A stretch of 6,603 bases of DNA, from positions 1-6,603 of the forward strand of contig DCEG01000111.1 of the NCBI GenBank assembly GCA_002316835.1, written 5' to 3'. The DNA is from Bacteroidales bacterium UBA1035. GTDB lineage: Bacteria > Bacteroidota > Bacteroidia > Bacteroidales > Dysgonomonadaceae. The notes beneath the pieces were generated by a model. The model had not been told where the DNA came from. It did not search any database and saw nothing but the letters and a program-made list of their open reading frames with translations. Position 1 is the stretch's first letter. Each line of letters starts with the position of its first letter. A program made the position numbers and the translations under genes. Below are positions 3,956 through 6,603 of the stretch, one piece after another.

Positions 3956-6603
3956 ATGGCCAAACAAAAGTTATTCCTGTTGGATGCTTACGCACTTATC
4001 TACAGAGCATATTATGCATTCATCAAAAACCCTCGTGTAAACTCTAAAGGACAAAATACATCTGCAATTTTCGGGTTTGTGAATACGTTGGAAGACGTGT
4101 TACGCAAAGAGAATCCGACGCATATTGCTGTGGCTTTCGATCCTCCCGGGCCAACATTCCGTCATACAGAATTTGAAGCCTACAAAGCGCAACGCGAAGC
4201 CACTCCTGAAGACATAAAGCTTTCTGTTCCAATTATAAAAAACATTCTCGCGGCTTATAATATTCCCGTTTTGGAGGTCATGGGTTTTGAAGCCGATGAT
4301 GTTATCGGGACCATTGCCAAACGTGCTGACAAAGAGCGCTTTGATGTGTTTATGATGACACCCGATAAGGATTACGGACAACTTGTTGAACCCCACATTT
4401 TCATCTATAAACCCAAATACGGAAGCAATGATTTCGATGTGCTGGATGATAAGAAAGTAATAGAAAAATACAGACTTACCAATCCGAATCAGATGATTGA
4501 TTTATTAGGCCTGATGGGCGACACTTCCGATAATATTCCCGGCTGTCCCGGGGTGGGAGAGAAGACCGCCCAAAAATTACTGGAAGAATTTGATTCTATC
4601 GAAAACTTGCTGGAGAACACCGATAAACTAAAAGGCTCACTGAAAACAAAAATTGAAGAGAATAAAGAACAGATACAGTTTTCTAGATTCCTTGCTACGA
4701 TAAAAACCGATGTTCCCATTGAAGTGGAAGAAAGTGACTTAGAACGGAAAGAGCTGAACGAAGAGGAGATAAAAAAAATATTCGAAGAACTGGAATTCCG
4801 TACACTTATAACACGTGTCCTGAAACAGGAATCTGTTGTAAAATCTGTCCCCAAAACTCCAATTCAAGGCGATTTGTTCAGTGGATTCGGAGAAGTTACC
4901 GAAAAAGAGGAAATATCGTCAGCGATGGAACTTCCAAGTAATTTTACCGATATTCATTCCACCAAACACACATATAAGCTGGTAGAATCTGAAAACGAGC
5001 TTATTGAACTCAACAAACGGCTTTGCGCGCAAAAATCTGTTTGTTTTGATACCGAAACTACCAATGTTGATCCACTCTTGAGCGAATTGGTGGGTTTGTC
5101 ATTTGCTTATAACGAAGGCGAAGCATTTTACATTCCTGTTTCAGAAAATCGTGAAGAAGCTCAAAAACAAGTCGATATTTTTCGACCTTTTTTCGAAAGT
5201 GAAAACATCGAAAAATCCGGGCAAAACCTGAAATACGATATTCTGGCGCTTCGCAATTACGGCATTCATGTGAAAGGAAAACTTTTCGACACGATGATCG
5301 CTCACTACATTCTCAATCCTGAACTGCGTCACGGAATGGATTATATGGCTGAAACATATCTGAAATACAAAACCATTCATATCGATGAACTTATCGGCCC
5401 CAAAGGAAAAAGTCAAAAATCGATGCGTGATGTAGATAAACATATCGTTTGCGATTACGCAGCCGAAGATGCCGATATCACGCTGAAACTGAAAAATATC
5501 CTGGAAAAAGAAATCAAAAAGAACAATTTCGACTATCTTTTTCATGAAATAGAATCACAGCTGGTTTACGTGCTCGCCGATATGGAATGGACCGGCGTTC
5601 GACTGGACTTAGATGCATTGGCACAATTGTCGGAACAACTAACCACTGAATTACAGGAGATCGAGAAAGAAATTATTGAGATGGGCGGTGAAGATTTCAA
5701 CGTGAACTCGCCTAAACAGATTGGGGAAATTCTTTTTGATAAGATGAAAATCATTGAAAAACCGAAGAAAACCCGAACAGGACAATACAGCACGAGCGAA
5801 GACGAATTGGAAAAACTGCGTAACAAACATCCGATTATCGAAAAAATACTTGAACAGCGAGGACTGAAAAAACTTCTGAGCACCTATATCGATGCATTTC
5901 CGGTTCTTGTAAATCCCCGAACCGGAAAAGTACATACATCATTCAACCAAACCGTTGCCGCTACCGGGCGGTTAAGCAGTACAAACCCTAACTTGCAGAA
6001 TATCCCCATTCGCGACGAGCGCGGAAGAGAAATGCGACGCGTTTTCATTCCCGATGATGGCTGCACATTTCTTTCGGCGGACTATTCGCAAATAGAGCTG
6101 CGCATTATGGCTCATTTGAGCGAAGATAAAAATATGCTTGATGCGTTTAACCAAGGACAGGATATTCACGCTGCCACTGCTGCCAAAATCAATCACATCC
6201 CCATGGAAGAAGTCACTGCAGATATGAGACGCAAAGCAAAAACAGCCAATTTTGGTATTATTTACGGCATATCGGTGTTCGGGCTTTCTGAGCGTCTGAA
6301 CATCCCGCGCGCAGAAGCCAAAGAGCTAATAGAAGGCTATTTCGCTACCTATCCTAATGTGAAACACTATATGGATGAGAGTATCGCCAGAGCACGCGAA
6401 AAAGGATATGTGGAAACGCTGTTGGGGCGCAAACGCTTTCTGTCGGATATCAACTCCAAAAACGCTATCGTCCGCGGATACGCAGAAAGAAATGCCATAA
6501 ACGCACCCATACAAGGGAGCGCTGCAGACATCATAAAATTGGCAATGATTCGCATTTTTAACCGGTTGGAGAAAGAAAAACTTCAATCGAAAATGATTCT
6601 TCA
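3956..6603 (+). CDS. polA: DNA polymerase I, 3' end cut by the window
   Basis: Open from the ATG at 3956 to the window end: 882 full codons with no stop or frameshift. It repairs DNA gaps and replaces RNA primers. The 5' nuclease domain (about 1-290) has its metal-binding acids: D10, D62, E112-A-D114-D115, D137-K-D139, and D189 and D192 in GDTSDNIPG, followed by the helix-hairpin-helix PGVGEKTA. A linker (about 291-335) leads to the 3'-5' proofreading domain with D365-T-E367, D428 in GQNLKYD, and Y501/D505 in YAAEDAD, so proofreading should be active, unlike in Taq. The polymerase domain has motif A (D709 in ADYSQIELR), the O-helix (R758, K762, F766, Y770) and ERNAINAPIQGSAAD (860s region of the fold, equal to E. 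coli 840-853). Numbering runs four above E. coli here. F766 is the type that disfavours dideoxynucleotides. The window stops at residue 882, four codons before the expected motif C aspartate (VHDE); about 45-50 residues are missing because of the window edge, not a mutation. Confidence 0.98.
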   Translation, partial: MAKQKLFLLDAYALIYRAYYAFIKNPRVNSKGQNTSAIFGFVNTLEDVLRKENPTHIAVAFDPPGPTFRHTEFEAYKAQREATPEDIKLSVPIIKNILAAYNIPVLEVMGFEADDVIGTIAKRADKERFDVFMMTPDKDYGQLVEPHIFIYKPKYGSNDFDVLDDKKVIEKYRLTNPNQMIDLLGLMGDTSDNIPGCPGVGEKTAQKLLEEFDSIENLLENTDKLKGSLKTKIEENKEQIQFSRFLATIKTDVPIEVEESDLERKELNEEEIKKIFEELEFRTLITRVLKQESVVKSVPKTPIQGDLFSGFGEVTEKEEISSAMELPSNFTDIHSTKHTYKLVESENELIELNKRLCAQKSVCFDTETTNVDPLLSELVGLSFAYNEGEAFYIPVSENREEAQKQVDIFRPFFESENIEKSGQNLKYDILALRNYGIHVKGKLFDTMIAHYILNPELRHGMDYMAETYLKYKTIHIDELIGPKGKSQKSMRDVDKHIVCDYAAEDADITLKLKNILEKEIKKNNFDYLFHEIESQLVYVLADMEWTGVRLDLDALAQLSEQLTTELQEIEKEIIEMGGEDFNVNSPKQIGEILFDKMKIIEKPKKTRTGQYSTSEDELEKLRNKHPIIEKILEQRGLKKLLSTYIDAFPVLVNPRTGKVHTSFNQTVAATGRLSSTNPNLQNIPIRDERGREMRRVFIPDDGCTFLSADYSQIELRIMAHLSEDKNMLDAFNQGQDIHAATAAKINHIPMEEVTADMRRKAKTANFGIIYGISVFGLSERLNIPRAEAKELIEGYFATYPNVKHYMDESIARAREKGYVETLLGRKRFLSDINSKNAIVRGYAERNAINAPIQGSAADIIKLAMIRIFNRLEKEKLQSKMIL

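Noticed and set aside
4044..6586. Many minus-strand reading frames of 60-134 codons opposite polA
   Set aside because: They overlap a continuous, fully conserved polA frame, have no recognisable domains, and are rich in Phe/Ser as expected for antisense shadows of Lys/Glu-rich coding sequence.
6592..6603. Apparent loss of polymerase motif C and the C-terminus of PolA
   Set aside because: The frame is open to the last base and stops exactly where VHDE should follow; this is the window edge, not a truncated gene.
1..6603. Defence system, mobile element or CRISPR array
   Set aside because: No transposase, integrase, nuclease-effector, toxin or direct-repeat array is seen; gene content and composition look like ordinary core chromosome.

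Overview
This window looks like core chromosome from a member of the Bacteroidota, most likely the order Bacteroidales. The protein signatures support this: a PolA with DAYALIYRAYYAF and TPDKDYGQLV, an Hsp20 with a MTIIRRTNTWLPSVFNDFF N-terminus, and a lipoprotein with LVIVD-type repeats. The AT-rich spacers and promoter-like TAnnTTTG boxes fit as well. The placement comes from recalled family signatures, not a database search. I see no mobile element, CRISPR array, tRNA, rRNA or phage gene.

Layout. Bases 50-475 (+) encode a small heat-shock protein, closed by a clear intrinsic terminator at 497-530. After an AT-rich spacer (531-650) comes a two-gene envelope unit on the + strand. The first gene (651-1490) encodes a secreted protein with a short N-terminal beta-rich domain and a predicted outer-membrane beta-barrel. 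The second (1501-2790) encodes a lipoprotein whose repeat spacing suggests a seven-bladed beta-propeller. A hairpin at 2816-2836 separates this unit from the convergent minus-strand gene for a long-chain trans-polyprenyl diphosphate synthase (2885-3859). Diverging from that gene across a 96-bp spacer with promoter-like boxes on both strands is polA (3956 to the right edge, +). It is cut by the window end just before its last catalytic motif.

How the genes relate. The polyprenyl synthase probably makes the menaquinone side chain and PolA does DNA repair and Okazaki-fragment processing; they share only a divergent promoter region. The barrel and propeller genes are 10 bp apart and probably form an operon making a cell-envelope pair of unknown role; this is the least understood part of the window. 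The rest is ordinary housekeeping. The other points worth checking are a candidate sliding-clamp-binding peptide in the PolA linker, the start choice for the prenyl synthase, and the overlapping divergent promoters.
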